Assembly: GCA_020091685.1 (NCBI GenBank)
Contig: CM034600.1
Location: 13,600,938 to 13,664,937, forward strand
DNA: 64,000 nucleotides
Direction of reading: 5' to 3'
Origin: Lutjanus erythropterus
Taxonomy: Eukaryota; Chordata; Actinopteri; Lutjaniformes; Lutjanidae
The position numbers and the translations under genes were made by a program. The notes beneath the pieces are model-generated. The model ran no database searches and was not told the origin of the DNA. It saw only the letters and a program-made list of their open reading frames with translations. Shown one piece after another: positions 1-13,070 of this stretch. Positions within the stretch are counted from its first letter, which is position 1. Each line of letters starts with the position of its first letter.

Positions 1-103
1 GATGTGTTCTGCAGATTTTATGTTTCACTGTTTCATTTGATGTTCATCTGTGCCCACAATATCATTGGCTAGACGTGCACATGTGTGTGAAGCTACATCC
101 CTC

Positions 104-129
104 GGTGTGTGTGTGTATGTGTGTGTGTG
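104..129. repeat. TG microsatellite
   Basis: Interrupted TG run with one TA unit. Similar short TG-rich stretches follow near 200-211 and 405-432, so the first 450 bases are unusually rich in this dinucleotide. Confidence 0.9.
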
Positions 130-3100
130 AGAGAAAAATAAAGATAGGTGCCTTTAAACTTGTTGGTGTGCTTAGATTTAATGCAGGATGTGAGTGTATG
201 TGTGTGTGTCTGTGACAGAGAGAAACCAGGGATTGTCTGAGCACAGGAACACATCCGTCACTGTGTCTCTATATTATCTGTCCTCTGCTCTGATCTATGC
301 TCAGTGGGTATATAAACATGTCACTGCCTGAGACAGAGGAATTCAGGGAGACAGGGATATGTCCACTGGAGCTTGTGTGATCGACCTTTGTGAGGAGTGT
401 GAGTGTTTGTGTCTGTGTGTTTGTGTGTGTGTGGATTGCTTCCACTACCTCCACCTCTGTCCGTCTCTCCTTCAAAACCAGCATTGATTCAGAAATAAAA
501 CACTGAATCAGCTGCACTGGTGGAGCCTTTCAGAAACTCTGGAAGAGTCTTTGAAAATCAGGATATCCAGGTGAAAACAAAGACACGCAGGTTCTTCCTG
601 CCCTTCTAGATTAAATATTCATTGATAACATAATTTGTTGTTTCCAAAGGGACTTACAGCAGCCAAATCACACATAAGAATAACAAAGTAAACAAAAAGC
701 ATAAAGACACTCAAAGAAGTAAACGAGAAATAAGTCAAATACCAAAAATAAGTAAGAAAAATCCTAACTAGAAACATAACTGCTATTAAACACTACAACC
801 TCAATCTCAGTACTCTACATACAATAATATTACCTGGTAATATTCACATACATGATCAGTGCATGTCTTGTATCAGGGGATGCTTGAAGGAGCTTCAGAG
901 CTTGAAACATACGACCAAATTTGCTTCTGAAAACTCACTTCTGCAGGGAGGACAGACTCACAAAATGTCAATGTGCTCCAGGAACAAACTATTGACCACA
1001 CAGCCACCACGATCATTAAAGCTGGAGGAAACTTGACTTAAAAATCAATTTTTTTTTACTGATTTACTCAGATGTCATGTCATAAAATATATGTAACAAT
1101 CTGTATAAATTTTACATTACAAAAAACAAAACTAAATTTTAAGTGGAAATAGACAACTTTTTTGCTTTAACTTATCATTATGAAGTCATTGTTGATATAA
1201 TGGATATACTGTAGAATAATGACATGGACTATGTTTAGTTTGGTTCCTTGTAAGCTTCACTTTAACTATACAAACTGGTCTATCACCAGGCTGTTACCTG
1301 TTTGTGCAAAGCAATAATGTTACTCAAACTACTATGCAATGCACATCATTACAATAGCTCAGAAGATTCAATATAAAAATTTGTCTATTTCAGTGTACCT
1401 CTTCTGTTAGCATACTTATTTCTCCTCTTTAATTTCCAGAGTGTTGTTGATCCTTTCTTCACAGAGGTGGGCTTTGACTCTGAGGAATCAGAAAACGATC
1501 TGGCGTTGTGCTGAAGTGTGCTCCCCGTCAGATACTGTTGCCCTGCAGGTGAAGGGTGGTTATGGTTAGGCATAGCACAGTAAATCAAAGGGGAATGCAT
1601 ATCAACAGAGAAACAGATTTTGACACAACACTTACAGTCTTCGCCGCAGTGGCACAATAATAGCAGCATCTGGAAATTCTAGGGGGCTGAAAAGTTTCCA
1701 CTTTAAAAAAATCACCACAGTTGTGTCTGGCCTTTCTAATAGACGTCCAAACTCCAAGGTGGCAGAAACTTTTTTTAATTACATGCAACTGAAATCAATG
1801 TGGAAACTTGAACATGTTTATTGTGATGTGTGTATCCCACAGGTATATACTGTACATCTGAGACCGCGCAGCTTTAATCAAAACCAGACCAAAAACACAA
1901 CAAAGCAGCCACAACACCATCAGAGCAGTCATTATCTGAATGAAGGGTTTGTTTACTTGTATTAAACGCTGACATAGAATCAATACAAGACAGAAAAGGT
2001 GCAACTTAAACAACCTGCACCAAATTGATTCAACACAAGAACCCAAAATAAAGTGTAACTAAGCCTCTATTTGACTCTGGGACTTGTTACAACATTCAAG
2101 GGTTTTTTTTTGAGTACCCAAAATGAGAGTCAAAGGACAGAGTCAGTCGTACAGACAGTCAGTTTGTCCGGTCTAGTCTATCAATTTGAGGCATACTGTA
2201 AAAAAAACTTTAGTAAAAAGAAGACTTTCTCCACACATGCACTCATATTGTTTTCTAGCAAGTTTCTAAATGCAGAAAATGATCATCAGCATTGTGTTTT
2301 CTGCTCCTTGGCTCCACAAATGGTTTGTTTTGGGTTTGTTTGCAGAGGAACTGGTCTTCATGTTATGATGCAGGCGTTCAGCTGGAGGCAGAGAACACTG
2401 AATGTTTAAGCCCTCGCAGATCTGCTCAAAGGGATGGAAATGGATTTTTATTAGCTGACGGAAGAGGTTAAACGTCCCTTAACTGAATGAATTGCAGGCC
2501 GGTTTTCTCAAGCGTAGGGCAATTTTAGAACAGAAAAGACCTGGGGAATTGGTCTATATTTTTCTGGAGCACACAGATTAAAGGCAACAAAATTGAACAA
2601 ATTGATAAGAGTTTTGATCAATCAAGCAAATTAATCAAATGTCAAATTAATTTCTGAAATATAACAGATTGTTTTTATGAGCACACTCTGCTTGTTATCT
2701 TTATTCAAGTTTGTGTGTGTGTTTAACATGTAGACTTTTCCAACCGAATATGTTTCATATGCTATTTAATCCTGTCAAAGAATTTGCGATATTTTGCTGT
2801 GAAAAAATCTTGAATTGAGGGGTAAAAACGCATTGGGTATTGTTTGGTATAAGCAATGTTTTATGTTTTTTATAACAAGTAATCATTATGTTACCAATGA
2901 TCGATTAAGGAAAGTGCTTATTTGCAATATGCAACCCTGTAAATTACTAATGGTTCAGTGCCAGATGTTTTCTGTTTTGTTTTGATAGTGTGCTCCAGTA
3001 CACTTTGGACTAATTTCCATAGTCTTTCCTGTTACGTGGATATTTATTATTTATATCAAGACATTTATTCACAGTAATAAACCCCAGCTGCAGCTGTTCC

Positions 3101-4512
3101 CATCAGGCCGCATACAGCTCAGACATCCTCCATCAATCACAGCAGTCTGTGTAGAGTATATTACTGTGAGTGTACAGTAGTAACTGAAGCCAGCCCAGAT
3201 GAACGTATCAATATTTTTATCAACTCAGAGTTTCTCTCGTCTGAATTTTGACAGCAGGATGGGAAGAGGACACTTTGAGGGAGACAAACTTGACACCAAC
3301 AAGCTGATACTATTATCCAAATACAGAGTGGAGCAGATGTTCCAGTGGTGAAATGAACATCACCCAGTTAAAAAAGAGAACAGAAATTAACCATGTTTAT
3401 TACTGTTACAAAAGGCCATGTTCTACATTTCGAGATGTAATCTGCAGGAGACGATGACCTTTACCATCACAGCTAGAGGTGCATTTCATCTGAAAGCCCT
3501 TTATCTGACAGAATTTCCATTACAGGAATCGTATCTCAGTGATTTTCCCAGCCCTGTGCTGTGCACGGAGCTTACAGTTTAACAGTAACCATGACAGCAT
3601 TCGCTTAAAGAACTTAAGGCCACATACTAATTTGTTGAAGTGTTTTGTAAGGCTCACCACAGCTGGAATGTAAAATATACCAAAAAATATGCAGCTTATA
3701 GGACTTTGCAAGAGGATGTGGGTGGGTTGCTGCGTGGCACTAGTGTTAACAGGAGCTGTTTCTATAGTAACAGCTCATTAGGAGGCAGTTTGAGCCGTTT
3801 GATACTGTCCATGATTAAAGCCCTCGCTGGGGAGGGGACTGAGAAGGACAGAAAGAGATATAGAGTGGATTTAAAGGTAGGCAGAGGGCAAGATCAGGGA
3901 AGAAGTGACACAAACACGGAAGGAGGCAGTTTAAGACGTGATGAGAGGGTATGTGAGGGAGGCAGAGGTCACGCCTGCTTTGCTGTCGATATCTGTCGGT
4001 CTCACACCCTCTCCTCCTCACATCAGTGGGTGCCTTGTGCAGTGTGCTGTGTCTGAGCTGGTTCTAATTAAAAGGGCTTGAAGTTAGTTGACAGAGTTGA
4101 CGGGCGACAAGAGCTGCCCGGCAGACTCCCTTCATTGTTCTCATGCCTGTTGCCGATGGACAGCATTGTGCGCGAAGATTTGGGGAAATCGTCAGAAGGA
4201 ATCTAATCACAGAGGTATTCTGCCCCATGGCCAACTGGGCTGCACTGGGGACTTGGTTACTAATTGCCCTTTTTTCCCCATTTGGAGTGAGCTGTCTTTC
4301 CTCTTCGTACACACCAACTCCAGTCCCCCCCTCCTCCCCCCTCCCTCTGCCTTTCGAGTTCCCACCCTACGGCAAAGGGAGAGTCATAGTGTGCCATGTC
4401 ACCCTGTGAATGTGTAACGCCAGGCCCAGGGCTGTCTTGGCCTCGCTTGTCCTCATTTGCAGTCTCACATTGAGCCTCACTTCAACCTTTTACATCGACT
4501 GTACAAGGAGAG

Positions 4513-4536
4513 TTTTTTTTTTTTTTTTTTTTTTTT
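4513..4536. repeat. 24-base poly-T run
   Basis: Uninterrupted run of T followed by a GCAG tetranucleotide. It resembles a very strong polypyrimidine tract plus acceptor, or the poly-A tail of a minus-strand retroposon. No coding frame follows and no SINE or LINE body was recognised next to it. Confidence 0.85.
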
Positions 4537-7500
4537 GCAGGAGTTGCATTAACAGTTCCATTGATGGTAGTGATTAATAAAGACAAGCATCTTTGGGGCT
4601 CAAGGACAGTGCAGTCCTCCACTTGATTCGGCTAAACATTTTATTCATGGGTTTCTAGTGCACCAGATAAATTGAACATCTACATTGTAAATTCTTTTTT
4701 TTTAGATTTTATTTCTGCAAGACCACACATTGTGATATGGAGTACAAACATAGAACAAAGGATCAGTACAATGACAAACAACCAGAATAGGTATTTAGCA
4801 CAAACTAAGACCCGTTCATTTGGACATGTGTTTCCAACACAGCCCCATAGTGTCCAAAATGCCTAATATAGCACATGAACAGTGGGGGCAGTACATAAGA
4901 ATGTAAAGGTTAGCAGCAGACAACAATGTCATGACATTTTGAGAAGAAACTAAGTGAGCTTGTACGCAGTTCCTTGTATTTATGTGATATCTCTGGGTGT
5001 TGCAACTTTTTCTGCCACTATTAACAACATTACCATCATGTTTAGTTTTATCAACTCTATGCAAAATTGGAAATTGTCAAGATAGATGTTTTCTGGGGTT
5101 ATTTTCTTGAGCTAAGACTTAGCAAACTCACAACTATCCACAATATTATGTTCTTCACTCTCCACTACATACAGCCATAATTCATGTAATTCATTCTTTA
5201 ATCTTCTTCTCAACCAGCAATCATATTTATGTTAAATAGCAATGTTGAGGCTACCTTGTGTCGTATTGACGTTGTGTTTTTAGTTGTACAATAGACACAG
5301 ATTGTACAGTGAGATTTCTTACAACTTGATCCTGAGCTTCAGACACTTTCTGTTTTTTTCTTGACCTGTCTCTTCTCTTTGCATATTGTTTTCTGTCTTT
5401 TCCTCCATTTTGCAGTCCACAACATCAGATCACATCTGTGTCACATGTGTGTCTCTTTACTCTAAAACTGCTATAGTTATATGGTGCTGAGCAGGTAGAG
5501 TAAAGAGGCCTGCTCACTGGATTTTTGCTGAAAACATCTGCCTGCTGCTGGAAATGATGGTAGCATTGAGGCTGAACCCCACAGTAACATTAAGCTAAGA
5601 GAGGTTAATAGAAAAATAGAAAGTTAATAGAAATGCTCCGTTGATTCATTATTAATCTATAAAATATTGATTGGTGGGGTTTTAAGTTCAGGCACAAAAA
5701 AGTAAAACTGGGTGAAGATCATCGTAAGGTTTTAGTAAAAGTGAACATTGTACTTACAGTTGAAAAGTTCTTACCACAGTTTGGGACTTGAAAAAGTATC
5801 TGAGTTTTAGGAGGATGTGGAACACATCCACATTTGTCCTTCAGTTGCCCTCAGCAGCTTAATGAAATGTTGATATTCCTCTTTGAAATGAAGAGACATC
5901 TGCGTTTCCATCTACAGTTGCTGTGCTACTGCTGATGAGGAATGCTAATGAACCGTTTTTTCCCACAGCGTGACAAGTGTGTGGTGAGGAAAAATAAGCA
6001 ACAAAAATTCCTACAATTTAGATAATGAAGAACTTTATCGGTTACTGCATGTAATTGCCTCTGCCATCACAAGTAACTCTAGCTAAACAACTGTGTTCTC
6101 AAACACCCAAACTCGCAGTTTTTTACTACTTAAAGCTATTCTTAGGCACCGGGAAGTCTCTCAGGGAGTGTGGTAAAGTAAAGAACATGAACAAACTGGG
6201 GTAATTATCCCCCCACACCCACCAGCCACATTTTCTCAAGGAATCTGGAGAGCTGCTAACACTGATGAGAAGGGGAACAAGACCACAGGAGCCCACTCCC
6301 ACTGCTCCACAGTCTCAAATACCACAGAAATACAGTGCAAACCAAAAGCTCCTCAGTACATTTCTATTTATTATTTTGTTATGGATTTCCAGAGTTCATG
6401 TTGTGTCACAAAGTGGTATTCCTGACTCCTGCAGTCTAGCCATTTAGCACATTTGCATTCACTTCATATCATAGCATGCAGAGTGGGGCTGTTTATTTAC
6501 CCTGAGTGACCTTAAGATCATTAAATTCTGATAAGAGCCCTCATGCCATTACAGAGAAACGGAATAAAAATGTAATCTAATTCTTACCGTATAATATGCA
6601 AATAGGAGATCAAATGAGATGAAATCTCAAAAATGCAGGGTCACTTTGTTTCGAGGATTAATATCATCAGAGCTTATCATCTGATGCATGACTGCAGCTG
6701 TTTTGTAGCTTTACTATGAGATAAAGACAGAAAACAATGATATTTAAAATGGACACAGTAATATATTGTTTGTTGCAGCTTATCTGGCTCAGTTAGATCA
6801 TGATTGCTACTTTTAGAGATCATTTGTAATTGTTACTGATGTATTCCTTTATAGAAAATAAGATTATACTGTTATGGATATAATAGGAACAGAATAGATC
6901 TGTCAAAAAATTTCCACCCTCAAAGGCAGTTAAAACAGAGCCTGGTGAGGCCAAACCTACAGTCCTGCAGTCTTTTTAGACCTAAGAAGCTCTGAATGTA
7001 GCATTCATTAACTAAAATTGTACCTTTAAGATATTTTTCAAAAAATGCTAAATGATAATATGCATAGTGCAGCAAGCCTTGCTTAATAGGAAGAGACATC
7101 AGTGACTTGGTATAATGTTCAAGGTTTTTTTGGTCCCCCGGGAGCACAGTTTCCCACAGTTTGAGACAGAAGACACTTACAAAGCTGGGACAGCTTCCAG
7201 AGTTCATGAAGGCAGTAGACCATGCTGGTCCCACGAGAAAGAGATGGTCCAATTTAAGAGTACCGACAGGGAACCAGGCTTTATTATTATGGGGTCCAAG
7301 ACCATTTGGCTTGAAGTTTGAATTCATGCCTCAGTCAGCTTTCACTTCCAGAAACAAAAGAAATACATAATCTACTGTGTAACACTACAACATACTAGTG
7401 TTCTGGTCTAAGTTAATAGTCTTAAAATGCACTTTTGTCCTCTTTAAAGGTCTTTCAATTTTAAAATCAAGGTTTGATTAGATTTTTCAAATTAAACATT

Positions 7501-8963
7501 TCTTTTTAGCACTGATGGTTCTGCCATTGTTAGACTATTGAGTCTTGTTTTGTAAAGATCAACAGATCTTCAGATTCTTCTTTTAAAAGCTATGCTGCCA
7601 GTAGTAGATTTTTTTCAATTTAATATTGAAATTGTGCCACCCCCAATGCATGCACAGCTGGACCAGATATCAAAACAAAGAACCGAGAAGCTCAGATTAC
7701 GACACACACAGATGGAGTGTGACTTATCTCTCGGCTCAGGACACAATTACTCCATTATATCTTTACATACCAAATAGTTGTTTGCTGAAGTCAAGTGAGG
7801 CTGAATAACATATATTGCACCTTTAAGGTTTACTAACTGACTTTATCACAGTATCCATGAGCTCCCATCCCAATTTTCCTCTCAACATATTGTCAAAGAT
7901 GAGCAGTGTGCCGTGAGAAAGTTTCAGGCAGAGGCCGCCGAAACAAATTCAGGTAGCCTGTGTTTAAATTTAATCGAAATGTTTAGATTCAGTTTAGAAT
8001 GACTCAACGTTTATGTTCAATTTCATCATCTTGTCAGGTCATGATCCATCTCCATTAACTGTAACATGCTCAGACATGACCACTCCAGGCTTTGAATAGC
8101 TGCAGCGTGCTGTGCCTCATACCCAGGGGAAATTTTCAATCTTAGGTGAGATCCCATCAATTTTCACAACATAGCGGAGATGAGAAAAGAAAAACAAGAT
8201 TGGTTTCGGAAAATACCCTATTACTGGCTTAAGGAGGAAAATGATATATATTTCCTTGCCCACGCAAGCTGTTGTCACCTTTCTGAACACTGGTCACATC
8301 ATCACCCTTAATCAGAGAGCGTTTTTAATGGATATATTTACTCGATCAACAGGGTTTTGGTTTGAGTTAAAGGTGATGTAGCCTTTCATGTGATGGAGCA
8401 AAAGATCTGTCACTTTCACACTGGCTGGCCTGAGCTGAACCACGTAATCACACATCAAAGTCAGAGCTAGATTCAGTTTCTCCAGCATCAAGCCATTTTC
8501 TATTTTGAAAAATCCCGCTGGAAATTTAAGTGCTTTTTTTCTTTTACCTCTGAGAAAGATTTAGCTCAGAGAGAAAAATAAGTTTACTTTCCAAACTAAA
8601 CCTTTGTACGTATTAGTATTATCAGCAAAATGAAATGGAAGTGATGCTCTGGCCATGTGGGATAAGAGGATGTCAAAGTAATGGCATGTTTAATTCTTAA
8701 TAAACACAGCGGGAGCACTTTTACAGTGAATGCTGCATTTGGGAGCGAGCAGCACATTCTGTTTGTACTCCCACACATTTGGCTGTCATAAATAGAGCCA
8801 CACAGTGCAGATGGTGGGAGCCTTTGGGAACCAAACCAGCCATCAGCAAGCAGACTTATTGATTTCTGTAGCATGAGAGATACAAAAAGCAGCTCAGGGG
8901 GAATGACTGGGGCAACTGGAGTGTCTAGTGAAGTTTTGAATAATCTTTAAATGAGTCTGCGTT

Positions 8964-9008
8964 CACATACACATACACACACACACACACACTCACACTC
9001 TCTCTCTC
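8964..9008. repeat. CA/CT compound microsatellite
   Basis: A CA run (to about 8992) changes into a CT run ending at 9008. The antisense frame through it is low-complexity and not a gene. Confidence 0.9.
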
Positions 9009-9778
9009 CAAGATAAGAAGCAGATGCCACCTTTGCCTCGCTTCTCTCATCCCAAACCCACCCACTCCATACAAGATACAGTATGTCCCACTTTCTGTGA
9101 AAAACACAAACAACTGTTTCCTTCACCTACGACACAAGCAGCTGTATGTGTGGCACACGCAGACAAACCCAGGTGTAGGTTTGTGAATTCCTCTGTGTCG
9201 ACTCTGTGAGCTTGATGCTGTATGAACAGCAGGCTTCAAGCCTTACTGTAATCTGTAACTTTGATTTCCTGCTCAAAGTGTTTCCTTGCTTCTTAAATCA
9301 TTTGTAAGGGTTTAATGCGAGCATTGGCAAAATGCTCTGCAGACTTTCTGATGATGGATTATTTGTGGTGTGCTCACATCTTAAAAGTCATACTTCACCC
9401 AAAATGTATCCTTTTATTATAATATATACACCTCCTGTAGGTTTGAAAGGCACCTGTTGAGTGTTTGTAGTTTAATCTCTCATGCAGAACAGCTTGGATT
9501 CATTTCACTCACAATGCATTCATACTGTGATACGTTTTTATGGCAGAGTATAAATTATCAAACAACCATAAAAACTAGAGCATGCAGTGATAAATAAAGC
9601 TTTTGGTAACATGTAGCACCTAACATTACAACAAACAGTATGTGTTCTTCAGATGAAGGTCAAGTGTTCCAGATCTCATCTGCTGAGGATCCGTCTCAGA
9701 CCGTATGCTCTCAGTCTGTATGCTCATTGTGTTCCAAATACCTTCAAGCATACTAATTTTGTCAAGATCTGGCTAAAC

Positions 9779-9800
9779 ATAAATAAATAAATAAATAAAT
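9779..9800. repeat. AAAT tetranucleotide repeat
   Basis: About five tandem AAAT units, followed by TTTTG. Simple sequence in the intron. Confidence 0.9.
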
Positions 9801-10223
9801 TTTGTTTCCAACACAACAAACGCAAGCATCTAACACCATGAGCTAAGTGTTAGTGTTTCCAGCAGACTGAGTTTGAGATCGGGAAGTCCTTAAACCTCCA
9901 TGACAAAATTATTAATTTATCAGTGTTCTCCAGAATTACCAATATGACTGATCACGCTTATGGTTAAAGGAATACTGCAACATTTTGGCAAATATTATTA
10001 TTTGCTTGAGCTATATGAGAAAACTGATCAAGAAAAACTGAGACCACTCTAATGTCCTGGACTAGAAGCAGTAGCTAACTGGACTCTCCAATGAAACTCA
10101 ACTTTTCTTGGACCCTTTGCTGGTTGCCTGGCAACTCACATTGACTGTCTGTCTAAGGAAACTAAAAGAGAACGAGGGGTCATTACATCACTAATTCTCA
10201 CATTACATTCTCTGCTGCAGCCT

Positions 10224-10456
10224 TTGGTGCCAGTTCTTTTGAAGCTTATGGGAGATGCAGTGTCAGTCATGCTATTTAGAGACAAACAACAAATAAACAA
10301 ATGGGGAAAAAATCAAACTCTGTTATTCACTGAAGTGTCTTCTTTCATTTTTTTTTTAGAGGCATTTCTTCTTCAGAGGTCATACAGAGTAGATTTGTTG
10401 GGTCTTAGTGTGTTTCTCCATGCATCTCCCATAAGCTTCAATAGAACTGACACCAA
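10224..10456. repeat. Inverted repeat, 35-bp arms (foldback element)
   Basis: Positions 10224-10258 and 10422-10456 are reverse complements with only two mismatches over 35 bases (arm starts TTGGTGCCAGTT, other strand TTGGTGTCAGTT). About 160 bases separate them. A second, more diverged copy of the right half lies at about 10925-11030 (the same CTCCACGCATCTCCTAT...GCTTCAGTAGAACTGAC order). This shows a dispersed foldback repeat, not a gene; the 100-codon open frame across it is a by-product. Confidence 0.7.
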
Positions 10457-11089
10457 AGTCTGGCACCAAGCAGAGCACAGAACGATGTATTCACAGTCAG
10501 AAATTCATCCACTTCCGCATTTTTAACCATGACAACACTAAAGAGCACAGCTGTCAAGGCTTACTTGTTACCAACTGCAGCAAGCCAGCTGAGTTAGCAA
10601 TTTGATAAAACAACCTTCAAAACAACAGACCTACTTGTATATAACATTGGCTATTATTAGCCCTGTTAACCATGGTAAGCAGCCTCTGGATCGAAATAAA
10701 AGGAAGAGAGAATGAATAATACAGATTTTGTTAATAATATTTATTATCCTAATTTTTAATTTCCCATGGTGAACAATTTAATTTGACTCACCATGAGCCC
10801 TCGAAAGTATGCTTATAGTCATATTTGGATACTGTTCAAAAATCAACAGCATATAAACAGGTGTTCACATTTTGAAAAATCAGTCATTATTGTTTCAGTT
10901 TTTGTGTGTTCTTTGGTTTGTTAAAAAGCATTTCTTCATCCGAGGTTGTGTGATGCGTTGGGTGTTGGTGTGCTTCTCCACGCATCTCCTATTTGCTTCA
11001 GTAGAACTGACTTCAAAGTCTGGCAGCAGAGTATTAAAAAATAGGAATGATCTTACTTCTTTTTTTTAAGTTTTCTTGCACTCCATAAG

Positions 11090-11230
11090 GAAGTTACAGG
11101 GTCTGGCAAAAGAAACTGTCCAGCACTTTACCCCTCGTAAAACCACAATGTGTCGTTTTTACACACACTGGCTTTCTTCTGTCAATCTCTCCATCTAACT
11201 GTCGGAAAGAAATTAAATAAGCAAATTTCA
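11090..11230. repeat. Fragment of a dispersed teleost repeat
   Basis: Contains a series of words (CAAAAGAAACTGTCCAGCAC, CCCCTCGTAAAACCACAATG, GTCGTTTTTACACAC) that I recognise as part of a repeat found many times in percomorph genomes. A related fragment of the same family appears at 31495-31895. Recognition is from memory of the sequence pattern; the class of element is not certain. Confidence 0.45.
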
Positions 11231-11824
11231 CAAAATGATGAAATATTCATTGAAAAGATACCAACATCTGTCTCTTGTTTCAAAGTCACAAAAACACAAT
11301 GGTGTTATGCAGGTAGAGCATCCTCACACTGCTTCAGTCATTATTAACATGACTGCAAGAAGTCACATTAATGAGGTCATGTTAAACATTAGGACAAATT
11401 ACTGATGGTGATGATGCTCTTATGTGGACAGTCTCGATGGACAGTAAATAACTGGACTATTTTCCAAAAATGTTTAGAGTCTTTACTATGTTTTCAGGCT
11501 GAAAGCCAGCCAGCTGAAAGTCTATTGAAACACTATGAACAGTGGACTAATGAGTCTGAATGAGAAGCTAATGTTGAGGAAATGGCAAGGAGACCCATTC
11601 ATAATTTAGGTTTAGGTTAATAGTTTTCTAATTGCATCAGGAAACCCATTAGCTTTTATTTCTAACAATCTCATCACAGTGAAAGTGTCTCAAACATGAC
11701 AGAGGATCCCTCAACAATAATGACTTCATTTACCCATAAGGTGATGTTTCAGTGGTGTTGACAGGAGTGCAGAATGAAAGTTCCCGTTTGAATATCGGAA
11801 AATGCGCAAGTGCACAATCATAGC

Positions 11825-12560
11825 TTAAAGGGATAGTTAGTTAATGCGGGGGTTGTACGAGGTACTGTACTGTACTTACTTACAGTAGATGGCAGTTGAG
11901 GTACCCCCAGTACCAACATGGAAGCAAAGCAATGAACTGCTGTGGACAAATTTGGTAACAAAACTTTAGGAGGTACTTTAGCCTCCTAAAAAAGTTCAGT
12001 TCAGTTTAAGTTTACATTATATTTAGAATATTTTCACCACTTTACCTTGTCACCAGACAGCCTTTTATGATGGGAAACCACCATTATAATAAGCCATTTT
12101 ATGCCAGGTATTGCTCTCTCCAAAGCAACTAGACTCCACTGACAAAAATCAGTAATTTTACCTTGCAGAACATGGGAGATTAGTTCCTTTGCCTTATTGT
12201 GTGATTTCTGTGTTTTAAGAGGTTAGTTCAAATTCGCCAAGGTCGAAACTAAATAACAGATTGAGGCAATGGTAGTCTAGTCACACTCCTGTGTTCTGCA
12301 AGGTGAAATCAGTGTTTTCTTCAAGGAGTTTCTTTGCTTTGAAGAAAGCGATATTTGGCATAAAATGGCATCTTTATGAATATGAATATATTCTAAACAT
12401 AGCGTACACTTAAACTGATATAGGTATTCTGGGGTGTAACTTTTTTAGGTGGCTAAAATACATTTTTTTTTACATTGCTCATCTTCTGTGGTGATACACT
12501 GACTGTGATGAATTAGCTCATACAACCCCACATCAAATGATCTGAACTTTCTCTGTAACT
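11825..12560. mobile_element. Foldback MITE-like element, copy A
   Basis: Begins TTAAAGGGATAGTT and ends with a diverged complement (TCTGAACTTTCTCTGTAA). The two halves fold back: the left arm has TTAGAATATTTTCACCACTTTACC and the right arm its complement, with a turn near 12200. The same family occurs at 24331-25182 and 41158-41826, always in or beside acot7. It has no coding capacity, so it must have been moved by enzymes encoded elsewhere. Terminal repeats are more eroded than in copy B, which suggests it is older. It ends about 390 bases before the exon at 12954. Confidence 0.7.
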
Positions 12561-12913
12561 TCAATGTTAGTTAATTCTTGACTTTGGAAACAGAAGTTGA
12601 CAAATCAGTCCTAATTCAAGGGCCTCTTACTGGCTTGTTCTGGAACTTTCAACTGTATCAAATAATTTCAATTGATCTACATTTGTTGCATTAGATATGG
12701 CTAAAAAAGCCCAATCAATCAAAATACTGGAGGCTGTTCTGTTTGTGTTTTCATTATGTTGTTGATGTACTGGACATATTGTGTTAAAGTCATATTTTCA
12801 TAACAAGTCACAGTATCACATAACCTTCTCTTTCTGCTGTTGAGAGCCTCGGTGAAGTGGAAAATATTTATTGATCTTCCAGTATGGATCATGTTTATAT
12901 CTCACAGTCAAAA

Positions 12914-12944
12914 TGTGTGTCTGTGTGTGTGTGTGTGTGTGTGT
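12914..12944 (+). promoter_or_regulatory. acot7: TG-repeat tract in the acot7 splice acceptor
   Basis: A run of seven TG-alternating bases, one C, then (TG)11T occupies about -40 to -10 relative to the AG that precedes the exon at 12954. There is no normal pyrimidine tract between this repeat and the AG (the last bases are CTGGAACAG). UG-rich RNA next to an acceptor is a known binding site for TDP-43, best documented at CFTR exon 9. Whether that protein acts here is inference. A pyrimidine-rich stretch lies further up at about 12824-12840, and another CAG ends at 12907. Confidence 0.6.
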
Positions 12945-12953
12945 CTGGAACAG

Positions 12954-13070
12954 GTGTGACCATGAAGCTGATGGATGAGGTTGCCGGCATTGTGGCAGCT
13001 CGGCACTGCAACACCAACGTTGTCACTGCCTCTGTGGATGCCATCAACTTCCATCGCAAGATCAAGAAAG
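12954..13070 (+). CDS. acot7: acot7 coding exon: start of second hotdog domain with catalytic Asp
   Basis: Acyl-CoA thioesterase 7 hydrolyses long-chain fatty acyl-CoAs in the cytosol to free fatty acid and CoA, and is strongly expressed in vertebrate brain. Translation from 12956 gives VTMKLMDEVAGIVAARHC and continues to a basic HRKIKK end, nearly identical to my memory of mammalian ACOT7. This is the long helix and first strands of the C-terminal hotdog domain. The Asp codon at 12974-12976 corresponds, as I recall it, to mouse Asp213, one of the two residues reported essential for catalysis. The acceptor AG is at 12952-12953 and the first two bases complete a Gly codon. The donor GTGAGG follows at 13071 after one base of the next Gly codon. 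Length is 117 nt, a multiple of three, so skipping would not shift the frame. The weak TG-repeat acceptor is the odd feature. Confidence 0.95.

Larger units (their letters stand above)
1..12953 (+). other. acot7: acot7 intron, 3' part (no exon recognised)
   Basis: No stretch here translates into the linker or N-terminal hotdog domain of ACOT7, and no other protein was recognised. Because the first visible acot7 exon needs one base of a Gly codon from an upstream exon, this region is best read as the 3' part of the preceding intron. It holds TG/CA microsatellites (104-129, 405-432, 8964-9008), a 24-T run (4513-4536), an AAAT tetranucleotide run (9779-9800) and several dispersed repeats after 10.2 kb. 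Two stretches at about 3640-4300 and 8640-8880 are less AT-rich and could be conserved non-coding sequence, but this cannot be judged without alignment. A short unrecognised exon could have been missed. Confidence 0.6.

Noticed and set aside
3640..4056. 138-codon + strand open frame
   Set aside because: No family resemblance, no splice or start context. Several frames of this length are expected by chance in 64 kb on both strands.
6920..7327. 135-codon minus-strand open frame
   Set aside because: Unrecognised, no promoter or splice signals noted, and length within chance expectation.
10660..10685. CATG followed by GTAAGC, looking like the donor of the missing upstream acot7 exon (which should end in His-Gly)
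   Set aside because: Upstream translation gives ITLAIISPVNH rather than the expected DCTLHGFVHG-type sequence, so it is not the exon.
12884..12953. ATG-initiated open frame through the TG repeat into the exon
   Set aside because: The in-frame TG repeat gives a Cys-Val run; the AG and matching phase show a splice acceptor, not a start.
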